Shown here in pieces: positions 35,905 through 45,137 of a DNA stretch of 64,000 nucleotides. A program made the translations under genes and the position numbers. The notes under the pieces were generated by a model. The model saw only the letters and a list, made by a program, of their open reading frames with translations, was not told the DNA's origin and made no database searches. The number at the start of each line of letters is the position of its first letter. Within the stretch, counting starts at the first letter, position 1. The stretch is from Mycobacterium sp. KBS0706 (GTDB taxonomy: Bacteria; Pseudomonadota; Alphaproteobacteria; DSM-16000; Inquilinaceae), in contig NZ_VCCH02000026.1 of the NCBI RefSeq assembly GCF_005938675.2, positions 27,723-91,722 of the forward strand. Reading direction: 5' to 3'.

Positions 35905-36605
35905 CCGGCACCCTCTATGGCCTCGGCGTGGGCCCGGGCGATCCGGAGCTGGTGACGCTGAAGGCGCTGCGCCTTCTGCGGGCGGCGCCGGTGCTGGCCT
36001 ATCCGGCGCCGGATGTCGGCGACAGCTTCGCCCGCGCGATCGTCGCGCCGCATCTCCAGGGCGGCCAGGTGGAGATCGCCATCCGCGTGCCGATGCGGGT
36101 CGATCCGGCCCCGGCCCAGGCGGTCTATGACGCCGCGGCCATCGAGATCGGCGGCCATCTCGACGCCGGCCGCGACGTCGCGGTGCTGTGCGAGGGCGAC
36201 CCGTTCTTCTACGGCTCGTTCATGTATCTGTTCGGCCGGCTGGCGGAGCGCCACCGGGTCGAGGTGGTGCCCGGCGTCTCCTCGCTGACCGCCTGCGCCG
36301 CCGCCACCGGCCTGCCGCTGGCCGCCCGTAACGACGTGCTGACCGTGCTGCCGGCGCCGCTGCCGGAAGAGGAACTGCGGCCGCGGCTGCACGCCGCCGA
36401 GGCAGTGGCGATCATGAAGCTCAGTCGACACTTCAAGAAGATATCGCAATTGCTTGAAGAAACTGGATTGTATGCCAGCGCGCGCTATGTCGAGCGGGCC
36501 ACGCTGGGCCATCAGCGCGTGCTGAAGCTGAGCGAGGTCGATCCCGAAACCGTGCCCTATTTCTCGATGATCCTGGCGCATCGGCGCGGGGCGGCGTGGC
36601 GATGA
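35901..36605 (+). CDS. cobI: Precorrin-2 C20-methyltransferase
   Basis: A 234-residue SAM-dependent tetrapyrrole methylase (CobI/CbiL). The N-terminal GVGPGDPELVTLKA, the CEGDPFFYGSFMYL loop and PGVSSLTACAAATGLPLA match family motifs for SAM and substrate. The centre around 36400-36480 (LSRHFKKISQLLEETG) uses more AT-rich codons than its surroundings. Starts with ATGA overlap to cobL and overlaps the next gene. Confidence 0.92.
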   Translation: MTGTLYGLGVGPGDPELVTLKALRLLRAAPVLAYPAPDVGDSFARAIVAPHLQGGQVEIAIRVPMRVDPAPAQAVYDAAAIEIGGHLDAGRDVAVLCEGDPFFYGSFMYLFGRLAERHRVEVVPGVSSLTACAAATGLPLAARNDVLTVLPAPLPEEELRPRLHAAEAVAIMKLSRHFKKISQLLEETGLYASARYVERATLGHQRVLKLSEVDPETVPYFSMILAHRRGAAWR

Positions 36606-38401
36606 CGGCGCTGATCACCCTGACCCCGGGCGGGCTCGCCACCGCGCAGCGCCTCAAGCCGCTGCTGCCGGGTGCGGCGATCCACGCGCCGTCCTGCCGC
36701 GTCACTGGCGCCGACATCGCCTTCGGCAAGCTCGCCGAGCATCTGCGGACCCTGTTCGCGGCGGGCGAGCCGATCATCGGCCTCTGCGCCGCCGGCGCCC
36801 TGATCCGCATCCTGGCGCCGCTGCTGGCCGACAAGCGCAGCGAGCCGCCGGTGCTGGCGGTGGCCGAGGATGGCAGCGCGGTGGTACCGCTGTTGGGCGG
36901 CCATCACGGCGCCAACGACCTGGCCCGGCGGGTGGCCGAGATCCTCGGCATCGCCCCGGCGATCACCACCGCCGGCGACCTGCGCTTCGGCGTGGCGCTG
37001 GACGATCCACCGTCCGGCTGGCGGCTGTCGGAAGCCAGCGATTACAAGAGCTTCGCGGCCGATCTTCTGACGGGCGAAACCGTCCGCCTGGACGGCGATC
37101 TGCCCTGGCTGGCGGAGGCCGGGCTGCCGCTCGATCCGAATGCGCGCAAGGTGATTGTCGCCGACATCCGGACCCTGCCATCCGATCCCGACCGGCTGGT
37201 GTTCCACCCGGCGGTGCTGGCGGTCGGGGTTGGCTGCGAGCGCGGCGCCGATGCGGCGGAGATCGAGGCGCTGATCCGCGGCACCCTGGCCGAAGCCGGG
37301 CTGGCGCCGGAAGCCGTGGCCTCACTGGTTTCAGTCGACCTCAAGGCCGACGAGACCGGGCTGCAGGCGGCGGCACGGGCGCTCGGCCTGCCGTTGCGGG
37401 TGTTCGATCCGGCGACGCTGGAGGCCGAGACGCCGCGCCTCGCCAACCCGTCCGAGGTCGTGTTCCGCGAGATCGGCTGCCACGGCGTGGCCGAGGCGGC
37501 GGCGCTGGCCGCAGCCGGGGAGGGCGGGCGCCTCATCGTCGCCAAGCGCAAGTCCCGCCGCGCCACCTGCGCCGTGGCCGAGGCACCGGCGATCCTCGAC
37601 CCCGACCGCATCGGGCGGAAGCGCGGCACGCTGGCGCTGATCGGCATGGGCCCGGGCCGGGCCGACTGGCGGGCGCCGGAGGCCGACCGCCTGATCGCCG
37701 CCGCCACCGACCTGGTCGGCTACAGCCTCTACATCGACCTGCTCGGCCCGGCCGCCGCCGGCAAGGCGCGGCACGACTACAAGTTGGGCGAGGAGGAGCT
37801 GCGGGTGCGCGCGGCGCTGGACTTGGCGGCGGAGGGGCGGGACGTCGCCCTGATCTGCTCCGGCGATGCCGGCATCTACGCCATGGGCAGCCTGCTGTGG
37901 GAGCTGATCGAGCGCGGCGGCCGGCCGGACTGGCGCGGGGTCGAGGTCACCACCGTGCCCGGAATCTCGGCGATGCAGGCGGCCGCGTCCCGCATCGGCG
38001 CGCCGCTGGGCCATGATTTCTGCGCCATCTCGCTGTCCGACCTGATGACGCCCTGGCCGGCGATCGAGCGGCGGATCACTGCGGCGGCGCAGGGCGATTT
38101 CGTCGTCGCCTTCTACAACCCGGTGTCGCAGCGCCGCCGCTTCCAGCTGGCGCAGGCCCGCGAGATCCTGCTGGCGCACCGGCCGGCGGCGACGCCGGTG
38201 GTGCTGGGCCGCAATCTCGGCCGCGACGGCGAGACCCTGACCGTCACCACGCTCGGCGACCTCACCGTCGAGATGGTCGACATGCTGACCCTGGTGCTGG
38301 TCGGCTCCTCGGAAAGCCGAGCGCTGACGCTCGGCGACGGCACCCCGCGCGTCTACACGCCGCGCGGCTATGGCGACAAGCCGGAGGCGCAGCGGGCATG
38401 A
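36602..38401 (+). CDS. cobJ: CbiG-CobJ fusion: precorrin-5A hydrolase and precorrin-3B C17-methyltransferase
   Basis: A 599-residue two-enzyme fusion. Residues about 1-340 are Cbi[16 protein letters not shown], the [20 protein letters not shown] signature and the C-terminal CbiG domain ([37 protein letters not shown]). Residues about 347-599 are CobJ/Cbi[31 protein letters not shown] and [13 protein letters not shown]. CbiG opens the delta-lactone made after ring contraction in the cobalt-early pathway, so its presence separates this route from the CobG/O2 route. Fusion order is CbiG first. Four-base overlaps occur with both neighbours. Confidence 0.92.
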   Translation: MTALITLTPGGLATAQRLKPLLPGAAIHAPSCRVTGADIAFGKLAEHLRTLFAAGEPIIGLCAAGALIRILAPLLADKRSEPPVLAVAEDGSAVVPLLGGHHGANDLARRVAEILGIAPAITTAGDLRFGVALDDPPSGWRLSEASDYKSFAADLLTGETVRLDGDLPWLAEAGLPLDPNARKVIVADIRTLPSDPDRLVFHPAVLAVGVGCERGADAAEIEALIRGTLAEAGLAPEAVASLVSVDLKADETGLQAAARALGLPLRVFDPATLEAETPRLANPSEVVFREIGCHGVAEAAALAAAGEGGRLIVAKRKSRRATCAVAEAPAILDPDRIGRKRGTLALIGMGPGRADWRAPEADRLIAAATDLVGYSLYIDLLGPAAAGKARHDYKLGEEELRVRAALDLAAEGRDVALICSGDAGIYAMGSLLWELIERGGRPDWRGVEVTTVPGISAMQAAASRIGAPLGHDFCAISLSDLMTPWPAIERRITAAAQGDFVVAFYNPVSQRRRFQLAQAREILLAHRPAATPVVLGRNLGRDGETLTVTTLGDLTVEMVDMLTLVLVGSSESRALTLGDGTPRVYTPRGYGDKPEAQRA

Positions 38402-39177
38402 CCGTGCATTTCATCGGCGCCGGGCCCGGCGCCCCGGATCTGCTGACCCTGCGCGGCCGCGACCTGATCGCCCGCTGCCCGGTCTGCCTCTATGCCGGCT
38501 CGCTGGTGCCGGAGGCGGTGGTGGCGCATGCGCCGCCCGACGCACGGGTGATCGACACCGCGCCGCTGCATCTCGACCAGATCATCACCGAGATCGAGGC
38601 CGCCCATGCCCAAGGCCAGGACGTCGCCCGGGTGCATTCCGGCGACCCGTCGCTGTACGGCGCGATCGCCGAGCAGATCCGCCGGCTGAAGGCGCTGGGC
38701 ATCCCCTACACCATCACCCCCGGCGTGCCCGCTTTCGCGGCGGCTGCCGCCGCCCTGGGCACCGAGCTGACCCTGCCCGACGTCAGCCAGACCGTGATCC
38801 TGACCCGGACCACGATGAAGGCCTCGGCCATGCCGCCGGGCGAGGAGCTGGAGACGCTGGGCCGCTCCGGCGCGACGCTGGCGATCCACCTGTCGATCCG
38901 CAACATCCCGGCGGTGCGGCGGGCGCTGGAGCCGACCTACGGCGCCGATTGCCCCGTGGTGGTGGTCTACCGCGCCACCTGGCCGGACCAGCAGATCATC
39001 CGCGGCACCCTGGCCGATATCGGCGCCAAGGTGCGCGCGGCGAAGATCACCCGCACCGCGCTGATCCTGGTCGGCCGCGTGCTGGGAGACACCGAATTCA
39101 CCGACAGCGCCCTCTACGACCCGGCGCATGTCCATGTGCTGCGCCCCAAGCGCGGCACGAAAGTTGCTTCGATATGA
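38398..39177 (+). CDS. cobM: Precorrin-4 C11-methyltransferase
   Basis: A 259-residue tetrapyrrole methylase (CobM/CbiF). [19 protein letters not shown] opens the SAM fold, [11 protein letters not shown] is the GD loop and [15 protein letters not shown] is the characteristic CbiF loop. Length is normal. It is the last gene of the overlapping cbiX-to-cobM run; a palindromic repeat follows. Confidence 0.93.
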   Translation: MTVHFIGAGPGAPDLLTLRGRDLIARCPVCLYAGSLVPEAVVAHAPPDARVIDTAPLHLDQIITEIEAAHAQGQDVARVHSGDPSLYGAIAEQIRRLKALGIPYTITPGVPAFAAAAAALGTELTLPDVSQTVILTRTTMKASAMPPGEELETLGRSGATLAIHLSIRNIPAVRRALEPTYGADCPVVVVYRATWPDQQIIRGTLADIGAKVRAAKITRTALILVGRVLGDTEFTDSALYDPAHVHVLRPKRGTKVASI

Positions 39178-39195
39178 AACGAACTACCCCCCTTT

Positions 39196-39285
39196 TGTCA
39201 TTGCCGGGCTTGACCCGGCAATCCAGAGGCCACCGAGAGCTGTTCGGGCCGCCCTGGATGCCCGGGTCAAGCCCGGGCATGACAG
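39196..39285. repeat. Palindromic repeat between cobM and hupE
   Basis: Arms read TGTCATTGCCGGGCTTGACC and, at the other end, CCCGGGTCAAGCCCGGGCATGACA, nearly complementary over about 30 bases each, with a GC-rich middle. The layout is a long imperfect stem of the type scattered through alphaproteobacterial genomes. Confidence 0.8.
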
Positions 39286-39334
39286 GAGTGGGGATTGCCT
39301 TGATGTCTGCATCCTGACCCCTGGAGACCCTGCA

Positions 39335-39913
39335 ATGAAACTCGCCAAGACCCTCGCCCTGACCGCGCTGGCGACGCTGCTGCCGGTGGCGGCCTATGCC
39401 CATCCGGGGCATGACGTGGTCGGCTTCTCGGCCGGCTTCGCGCACCCGTTCTCCGGCCTCGACCACATCCTCGCCATGGTCGCAGTCGGCATCTGGGCTG
39501 GCCAGGTCGGCGGCCGCTATATCTGGCAGGCGCCGCTGGCCTTCCTGACCCTGATGGCGGTCGGCGGCATCGCCGGCATCCAGGGCCTGGGCCTGCCGAT
39601 GGTCGAGCTCGGCATCGCCGGGTCGATCATCGTCTTCGGCGCCCTGATCGCGCTGGCGGTGCGGCCGGTGGCCTGGGTCGGCATGGCGGTGACCGGGGTC
39701 TTCGCCGTGTTCCACGGCTACGCCCATGGCGCCGAGATGCACCCGGATTCCTCGGCCGTGACCTACGGACTCGGCTTCATCGCCGCGACCGCGATCCTGC
39801 ACGGCATCGGCATCGGCGCGGCGCTGGGCCTGAACCGGCTGCGCTTCGCCCCGGTGGAGCGCGCGCTCGGCGCCGCCATCGCCGTGGCCGGCGTGGTCAT
39901 CGCGGCCGGCTGA
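39335..39913 (+). CDS. HupE/UreJ-family metal permease, probable cobalt uptake
   Basis: A 192-residue membrane protein. A signal-like first helix ends at AYA-HPGHD; the HupE motif HPFSGLDHILAMVAVG follows, and HGYAHGAEM supplies more metal ligands. HupE/UreJ proteins carry nickel or cobalt; position inside a cobalamin cluster favours cobalt. GGAG lies 8 bases before the ATG. The 3' end overlaps convergent cobK by 17 bp. Confidence 0.85.
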   Translation: MKLAKTLALTALATLLPVAAYAHPGHDVVGFSAGFAHPFSGLDHILAMVAVGIWAGQVGGRYIWQAPLAFLTLMAVGGIAGIQGLGLPMVELGIAGSIIVFGALIALAVRPVAWVGMAVTGVFAVFHGYAHGAEMHPDSSAVTYGLGFIAATAILHGIGIGAALGLNRLRFAPVERALGAAIAVAGVVIAAG

Positions 39914-40652
39914 GCCAGTCCAGCGCCCCGGCGACGTCCGGCACCGCCGGCGTCGCCAGGGGCGCCGGACGCCGGATCATGAGCACCGGGATCGCCGCCT
40001 CGCGCGCCGCCGCCAGCTTCGCCGCCGTGGCGTCGCCGCCGGCATTCTTGGCGACGACGGCGCGGATGCCGTGCCGGGCGATCAAAGCGCGCTCGCCGTC
40101 CAGCGTGAACGGGCCGCGCTCGCTCAGCAGTTGGCAGTCCGGCGGCACGTCTTCCGGCGCCGGCGCCTCGATCGAGCGCAGCACGAAGCGCAGGGCAGGG
40201 CATCGCCGGAACGGCGCCACCTCCTGCCGGCCCAGGGTCAGCAGCACCGCGGCACCGGCCGGCAGCGCCCCGGCCAGCCAGTCAGCGGCCGCCTCGGCAT
40301 CGGCCACATCGATCCAACGGTCACCCGGCGCCGGCGTCCACGCCGGCCGCTCGATCCGCAGCAGCGGCACGCCCGCCTTGGCGCAGGCGGCCGCGGCATT
40401 GGCCGACATCGTCGCGGCGAAGGGGTGGGTGGCGTCGATCACCCGCTCGATCCGCCCGGCCCGCAGATACGCCGCCAGCCCGTCGACTCCGCCGAAGCCG
40501 CCGACCCGCACCACGCCGGGCAGCGCCGCCGGCGCCCGGGTCCGCCCGGCCAGCGAGGTGGTGACGTCCCAGTCCCCGGCCTCGGCCAGGGACCGGGCCA
40601 GCGCCGCCGCCTCGCCGGTGCCGCCCAGGATCAAGAGCCGCCTACCAGCCAT
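39897..40652 (-). CDS. cobK: Precorrin-6A reductase
   Basis: A 251-residue NAD(P)H-dependent reductase (CobK/CbiJ) of the corrin ring at C18-C19. LLILGGTGEAAALARSLAE is the N-terminal motif, then IDATHPFAATMSANAAAACA and LERxxW-like LLRIERPAW; VVAKNAGGDATAAKL lies near the end. It overlaps the upstream cbiD by 11 bp, so the two are translated from one minus-strand transcript. It is convergent with hupE. Confidence 0.92.
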   Translation of the reverse strand: MAGRRLLILGGTGEAAALARSLAEAGDWDVTTSLAGRTRAPAALPGVVRVGGFGGVDGLAAYLRAGRIERVIDATHPFAATMSANAAAACAKAGVPLLRIERPAWTPAPGDRWIDVADAEAAADWLAGALPAGAAVLLTLGRQEVAPFRRCPALRFVLRSIEAPAPEDVPPDCQLLSERGPFTLDGERALIARHGIRAVVAKNAGGDATAAKLAAAREAAIPVLMIRRPAPLATPAVPDVAGALDWLSRPR

Positions 40653-41733
40653 CGGCGGCCCCCACCAGCCCGCCCTGGCGGTCGAACACCAGGATCTCGA
40701 CCGCGACGCCGCTGCCCTCGACCACGCCTTGCGCCGTCGCCTGGGCCCGCCGGGCGACGAAGTCGGCCAGGGCGATGCCGGCGCCGGAGGCCAGGTCCAG
40801 CACCTGCTTGGCCGTGTTGGCCCGCCGCGCCTGCTCGACCAGCCCGCCAGGGGCGCCGGCCTCGGCCAGCCGGTCGCCCAGCCAGTCGAAATCGACCTCG
40901 CTGCGGCCGGAATGCAGGTCGAGGAAGCCCTGCGCCAGCTTGGTCAGCTTGCCGAAGCCGCCGCCGATGGTCAGGCGCGGGATCGGATGCGCCTTCAGGT
41001 ATTTCAGCAGCCCGCCGGCGAAATCGCCCATGTCGAGCAGCGCCGTGTCCGGCAGGCCATAGCGCGCCACCACCGCGGCCTCGGAGGTCGACCCGGTGCA
41101 GCCGGCGACATGGGGCAGGCCCAGCGCCCGGGCGACGTCGATGCCGCGATGGATCGAATGGATCCAGGCCGAGCAGGAGAAGGGCACGACCACGCCGGTG
41201 GTGCCCAGCACCGACAGGCCGCCGACGATGCCGAGCCGCGGGTTCCAGGTCTTCCGCGCCAGCCGCTCGCCATCCGGGATCGAGATCTCGATCACCATGT
41301 CGCCGGGGTCGCCATGCTCGGCGGCTATGGCGGAGACAACCTCGGTCATCATCCGCCGCGGCACCGGATTGATCGCTGGCTCGCCGGGCGGAATCGGCAG
41401 GCCGGGCAGGGTGACGGTGCCGACTCCCGGGCCGGCCTTGAAGGCGACGCCCGACCCGGCTGGCCCACGACGCACCTCGGACACCACGAGCGCGCCATGG
41501 GTCACGTCCGGGTCGTCGCCGGCGTCCTTGATGATGCCCGCGCGCGCCCAGCCGTCACCGCGGCCCTCCAGCGCCAGGGCGAAGGCCGGAGTCTCGCCGC
41601 GCGGCAGGGTGATCGCCACCGGGTCCGGGAAGCGGCCGGTCAGCAGCGCGGTATAGGCGGCGGCGGTCGCGGCGGTGGCGCAGGCGCCGGTGGTCCAGCC
41701 GCGCCGCAAGGGTCCCTCGGGTTTGCGGGCCAT
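40642..41733 (-). CDS. cbiD: Cobalt-precorrin-5B C1-methyltransferase
   Basis: A 363-residue CbiD. Signatures: RRGWTTGACATAATAAAYTALL, EPAINPVPRRMM, GTTGVVVPFSCSAWIHSI and HIPRLT-like HPIPRLTIGGGFGKLTKLAQG. It methylates C1 in the cobalt-early branch, taking the place of CobF in the aerobic route. Its start faces cobA across a 71-bp divergent gap, too short for a cobalamin riboswitch. Confidence 0.92.
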   Translation of the reverse strand: MARKPEGPLRRGWTTGACATAATAAAYTALLTGRFPDPVAITLPRGETPAFALALEGRGDGWARAGIIKDAGDDPDVTHGALVVSEVRRGPAGSGVAFKAGPGVGTVTLPGLPIPPGEPAINPVPRRMMTEVVSAIAAEHGDPGDMVIEISIPDGERLARKTWNPRLGIVGGLSVLGTTGVVVPFSCSAWIHSIHRGIDVARALGLPHVAGCTGSTSEAAVVARYGLPDTALLDMGDFAGGLLKYLKAHPIPRLTIGGGFGKLTKLAQGFLDLHSGRSEVDFDWLGDRLAEAGAPGGLVEQARRANTAKQVLDLASGAGIALADFVARRAQATAQGVVEGSGVAVEILVFDRQGGLVGAADGW

Positions 41734-41804
41734 GATGGGTTTCGATACAGGAAGCGTCGCACACTGCCTAGCGGTGTCGCCGCATGGCTTTTAAGGTTCC
41801 GGTG

Positions 41805-42644
41805 ATGGTTGATCTTCCCTTGTCCTTTCCGGCCTTCGAGCCCGGCTGGGTCTGGCTGGTCGGCGCCGGCCCCGGCGATCCCGGCCTCTTGACCCTGCAC
41901 GCGCTGCACGCGCTGCGCTCGGCCGATGTCGTGGTCTATGACGCCCTGGTCTCGGAGTCGATCATCGGCCTGGCCGCGCCGGGCGCGGTGCTGGAATTCG
42001 CCGGCAAGCGCGGCGGCAAGCCATCGCCGAAGCAGCCCGACATCACCGCCCGGCTGATCCAGCTGGCCCGGTCCGGCAATCGCGTCCTGCGGCTGAAGGG
42101 CGGCGACCCCTTCGTCTTCGGCCGGGGCGGAGAGGAGGGGCTGGCCCTGGTCGAGGCCGGCATCCCGTTCCGCATCGTCCCCGGCATCACCGCGGGCGTC
42201 GGCGGCCCGGCCTATGCCGGCATTCCGGTGACGCATCGCGACACCAACCATGCGGTCACCTTCCTGACCGGCCATGACGCCACCGGCGACGTCACCGCCG
42301 GGGTCGCCTGGGACGCGATCGCGCGCGGCTCGCCGGTGATCGTGGTCTATATGGCGATCAAGCACATCGCCCGGATCGCCGCGCATCTGATCGAGGGCGG
42401 CCGGTCGCCCGCCGAGCCGGTGGCGGTGATCAGCCGGGCGACGACGCCGCAGCAGCGGGTGCTGGAGACGACGCTGGCCGAGGCGGCCGAAGATGTCGCC
42501 GCCCAGGGCATGGAGGCCCCGGCCGTGGTCGTGGTCGGCGAGGTGGTGCGGCTGCGCCAGGCGCTCGATTGGCTCGGCGCCCTCGAGGGCAAGGCCCTGA
42601 CCCCGGACCCGCTCGGCACCCGTTCGAAGGGCGAGGCGGGATGA
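41805..42644 (+). CDS. cobA: Uroporphyrinogen-III C-methyltransferase (SUMT)
   Basis: A 279-residue SUMT, which methylates uroporphyrinogen III at C2 and C7 to give precorrin-2. Motifs: WLVGAGPGDPGLLTLHA, VVVYDALVS, RLKGGDPFVFGRGGEE and GITAGVGGPAYAGIPVTHR. ATG 41805 is preferred (AAGG 8 bases upstream); an ATG 21 bp earlier adds seven residues. The last residues (LTPDPLGTRSKGEAG) look derived from the repetitive sequence that follows. It starts the plus-strand group cobA-cobB-cobC. Confidence 0.92.
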   Translation: MVDLPLSFPAFEPGWVWLVGAGPGDPGLLTLHALHALRSADVVVYDALVSESIIGLAAPGAVLEFAGKRGGKPSPKQPDITARLIQLARSGNRVLRLKGGDPFVFGRGGEEGLALVEAGIPFRIVPGITAGVGGPAYAGIPVTHRDTNHAVTFLTGHDATGDVTAGVAWDAIARGSPVIVVYMAIKHIARIAAHLIEGGRSPAEPVAVISRATTPQQRVLETTLAEAAEDVAAQGMEAPAVVVVGEVVRLRQALDWLGALEGKALTPDPLGTRSKGEAG

Positions 42645-42660
42645 TGGCGTCGACGCCCAT

Positions 42661-42794
42661 CCCCCTCACCCTCCCGTCGCCTGCGGCGCCGGGCCCCTCC
42701 CTCTCCCCGAGGAGAGGGGATTCTGAGCTGATCTCGCTTCACCTCTCCTCGGGGAGAGGTCGAAATCGCACAGCGATTTCGGGTGAGGGGGCGA
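42661..42794. repeat. Palindromic repeat between cobA and cobB
   Basis: Outer ends read CCCCTCACCC and GGGTGAGGGG; inside are two smaller inverted repeats, CCTCTCCCCGAGGAGAGGG and CCTCTCCTCGGGGAGAGG, and AAATCGCACAGCGATTT. It fills most of the 181-bp gap. Similar CTCTCCCG/CGGGAGAG units lie at 53080 and 62060. Confidence 0.8.
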
Positions 42795-42825
42795 GCACGG
42801 TCCCTCCGGCTAACGCGGTCTAGCC

Positions 42826-44154
42826 ATGCCTGCGCCCGTCCTGATGATCGCGGCGCCGGCCTCCGGCAGCGGCAAGACGGTGGTGACGCTCGGCCTGCTG
42901 CGGCATCTGCGTGACCGCGGCGTCGCCGTGGCCTCGGCCAAGTCCGGGCCGGACTATATCGACCCCGCCTTCCACGCCGCCGCGAGCGGCCGCGCCTGCG
43001 TCAATCTCGACGCCTGGGCGATGCGGCCGGAGATGCTGGATGCGCTGGCGGCGCGGCAGGCCGAGGGCGCCGATCTCCTGATCGTCGAAGCCGCGATGGG
43101 CCTGTTCGACGGCGCGCCCGGCCCCGGCTCGGTCGGCGACGGCTCGGCCGCCGACCTCGCGGCCCGCTTCGGCTGGCCGGTGGTGCTGGTGCTGGATGCC
43201 GGCGGCCAGGGTTTTTCGGCCGCCGCGGTGCTGGCCGGGTTTCAGGGATTCCGCGACGACGTCCGGATCGCCGGAGTGATCTTCAACCGGGTCGGCAGCG
43301 CCCGCCACGCGGCGATCCTGCGCCGCGCCGCCGCCCATGCCGGCCTGCCGGTGCTGGGTCTCGTCCCGCGGCTGCCCGCCCTGGCACTGCCCTCCCGCCA
43401 TCTCGGCCTGGTCCAGGCCGGCGAGCACGCAGCGCTGGAGACATTCCTGGCGGCGGCCGGGGATGCGGTCGGGGCGGAGGTGGATATAGAACCTTTGAAG
43501 CGAGTTGCTCTAATGAGTCCCCCCTCCCCCCGCGGAAGGGGGGACTCGGATGGTTTCATCCCTCCCCTCGGCCAGCGCATCGCCGTCGCCGGCGACACCG
43601 CCTTCGCCTTCGCCTATCCGCATCTGCTGGCCGCCTGGCGCGAGGCGGGAGCGGAGATCCTGCCGTTCTCGCCGCTGGCCGACGACGCGCCGGACCCCTC
43701 CGCCGACGCGGTCTACCTGCCCGGCGGCTACCCCGAGCTCCAGGCCGGCCGGCTGGCAGGCAATCGCCGCTTCCTCGACGGGCTGCGCGCGGCAGCCGGG
43801 CAGGGCCGGGCGATCTATGGCGAATGCGGCGGCTACATGGTGCTGGGCACCGGGCTCACCGACGCCGAGGGCCGCCGCCACGCCATGGCCGGGCTGCTGC
43901 CGGTCGAGACCTCCTTCGCCGAGCGCAGGCTGCATCTCGGCTACCGCCACGCCGCGCTGGCCGCCGCGACGCCGCTCGGATCCGCCGGTACCGCTTGGCG
44001 CGGCCACGAATTCCACTATGCCTCGATCCTGTCCGAAGGGCCGGGCGAGGCGCTGTTCGAGGCCTGGGATGCGGAGGGCGCGCCGCTCGGCCGCCTCGGC
44101 CGGCGCGCCGGCTCCGTCTTCGGCTCCTTCTTCCACCTGATCGACCGGGCATGA
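42826..44154 (+). CDS. cobB: Cobyrinic acid a,c-diamide synthase
   Basis: A 442-residue glutamine-dependent amidase (CobB/CbiA). The N-terminal ATPase domain shows APASGSGKTVVTLGLLR and KSGPDYIDPAFH; the C-terminal class I amidotransferase shows GGYPELQAGRLA and the nucleophile in AIYGECGGYMVLG, with HEFHYAS later. Between the domains, residues about 228-245 (LMSPPSPRGRGDSDGF) are encoded by a palindromic repeat (43515-43547) absent from normal family members, which leaves the frame intact. The start follows a repeat-filled gap. The cobC start overlaps its stop. Confidence 0.92.
   Translation: MPAPVLMIAAPASGSGKTVVTLGLLRHLRDRGVAVASAKSGPDYIDPAFHAAASGRACVNLDAWAMRPEMLDALAARQAEGADLLIVEAAMGLFDGAPGPGSVGDGSAADLAARFGWPVVLVLDAGGQGFSAAAVLAGFQGFRDDVRIAGVIFNRVGSARHAAILRRAAAHAGLPVLGLVPRLPALALPSRHLGLVQAGEHAALETFLAAAGDAVGAEVDIEPLKRVALMSPPSPRGRGDSDGFIPPLGQRIAVAGDTAFAFAYPHLLAAWREAGAEILPFSPLADDAPDPSADAVYLPGGYPELQAGRLAGNRRFLDGLRAAAGQGRAIYGECGGYMVLGTGLTDAEGRRHAMAGLLPVETSFAERRLHLGYRHAALAAATPLGSAGTAWRGHEFHYASILSEGPGEALFEAWDAEGAPLGRLGRRAGSVFGSFFHLIDRA
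43515..43547. repeat. Palindromic insert inside cobB
   Basis: Perfect ten-base arms GAGTCCCCCC (43515-43524) and GGGGGGACTC (43538-43547) flank TCCCCCCGCGGAA. The element resembles intergenic palindromes of the genome and is translated in frame in the interdomain linker of CobB. Confidence 0.8.
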
Positions 44155-45137
44155 GCATGGTTCCGCATGGCGGCGATCTGGCCGCGGCCGAGGCCCGCTG
44201 GGGCCGTCCCACCGAGGGCTGGCTCGACCTCTCGACCGGCATCAACCCGGCGCCCTATCCGGTCCCGGCGATCGATCCCGCCGCCTGGCACCGGCTGCCG
44301 CAGCACGACCGGCTGCGCCGGCTGCTGGAGACCGCGCGGTCGTGCTACGGCGCCCCGGCGGACACGCCGATCGTCGCCGCGCCCGGCACCCAGATCCTGA
44401 TCCAGCTGCTGCCGCGGCTGCACCCCGGCGCCCGGGTGGCGATCCTCGGCCCGACCTATGGTGAGCACGCCGCCTGCTGGGCCGCCGAGGGCGCGGCGGT
44501 GGCGACCGTCGGCGCGCTCGAGGAGGCCGTGGCCGCCGATGTCGTGGTGCTGGTCAACCCGAACAACCCGGACGGCCGGATCATCGAATCCAATCGCCTG
44601 CTGGCCCTGGCCGACGATCTGGCGGCACGCGGCGGCCTGCTGGTGGTCGACGAGGCCTTCGCCGAGGTCACGCCGGGCGCGAGCATCGCGTCCGCGGCCG
44701 GACGTCCCGGCCTGCTGATTCTCCGATCGTTCGGTAAATTCTTCGGCCTGGCCGGCATCCGTCTCGGCTTCGCCCTGGGGGCGGCGGCAGAGATCGATCG
44801 GCTGGCGCGCCTGCTCGGCCCTTGGTCCGTGCCGGGTCCGGCGATCGAGATCGGCATCGCGGCACTGTCGGACCGGGGCTGGCAGGACGAGACCCGGTCG
44901 CGCCTTTTGGCAGCTGCCAAAAGGCTCACCGGCTTGCTCACCGCCCATGGCTTCGCCGATCGCGGCGGCACCGATCTGTTCCGGCTGGTCGAGCATCCGG
45001 AGGCGGCGCGGCTCTGGGACCGGCTCGGCCGTGCCGGCATCCTGGTCCGGCCCTTCCCGGACCGGCCGGCGCTGCTGCGCTTCGGCCTGCCGGGCGACGA
45101 AGCCGGCTTCAGCCGGCTCGCTGCCGCTCTCGGCTAG
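44151..45137 (+). CDS. cobC: Threonine-phosphate decarboxylase, PLP-dependent
   Basis: A 328-residue aminotransferase-fold enzyme (CobC in alphaproteobacteria, CobD in Salmonella) that makes (R)-1-amino-2-propanol phosphate for the nucleotide loop. Motifs: HGGDL near the start, DLSTGINPAPYPVP, VNPNNPDGR, VVDEAFAE and the PLP lysine in RSFGKFFGLAGIRLGFA. The ATG overlaps the cobB stop by 4 bp. The stop overlaps that of the convergent membrane protein gene. Confidence 0.9.
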   Translation: MSMVPHGGDLAAAEARWGRPTEGWLDLSTGINPAPYPVPAIDPAAWHRLPQHDRLRRLLETARSCYGAPADTPIVAAPGTQILIQLLPRLHPGARVAILGPTYGEHAACWAAEGAAVATVGALEEAVAADVVVLVNPNNPDGRIIESNRLLALADDLAARGGLLVVDEAFAEVTPGASIASAAGRPGLLILRSFGKFFGLAGIRLGFALGAAAEIDRLARLLGPWSVPGPAIEIGIAALSDRGWQDETRSRLLAAAKRLTGLLTAHGFADRGGTDLFRLVEHPEAARLWDRLGRAGILVRPFPDRPALLRFGLPGDEAGFSRLAAALG

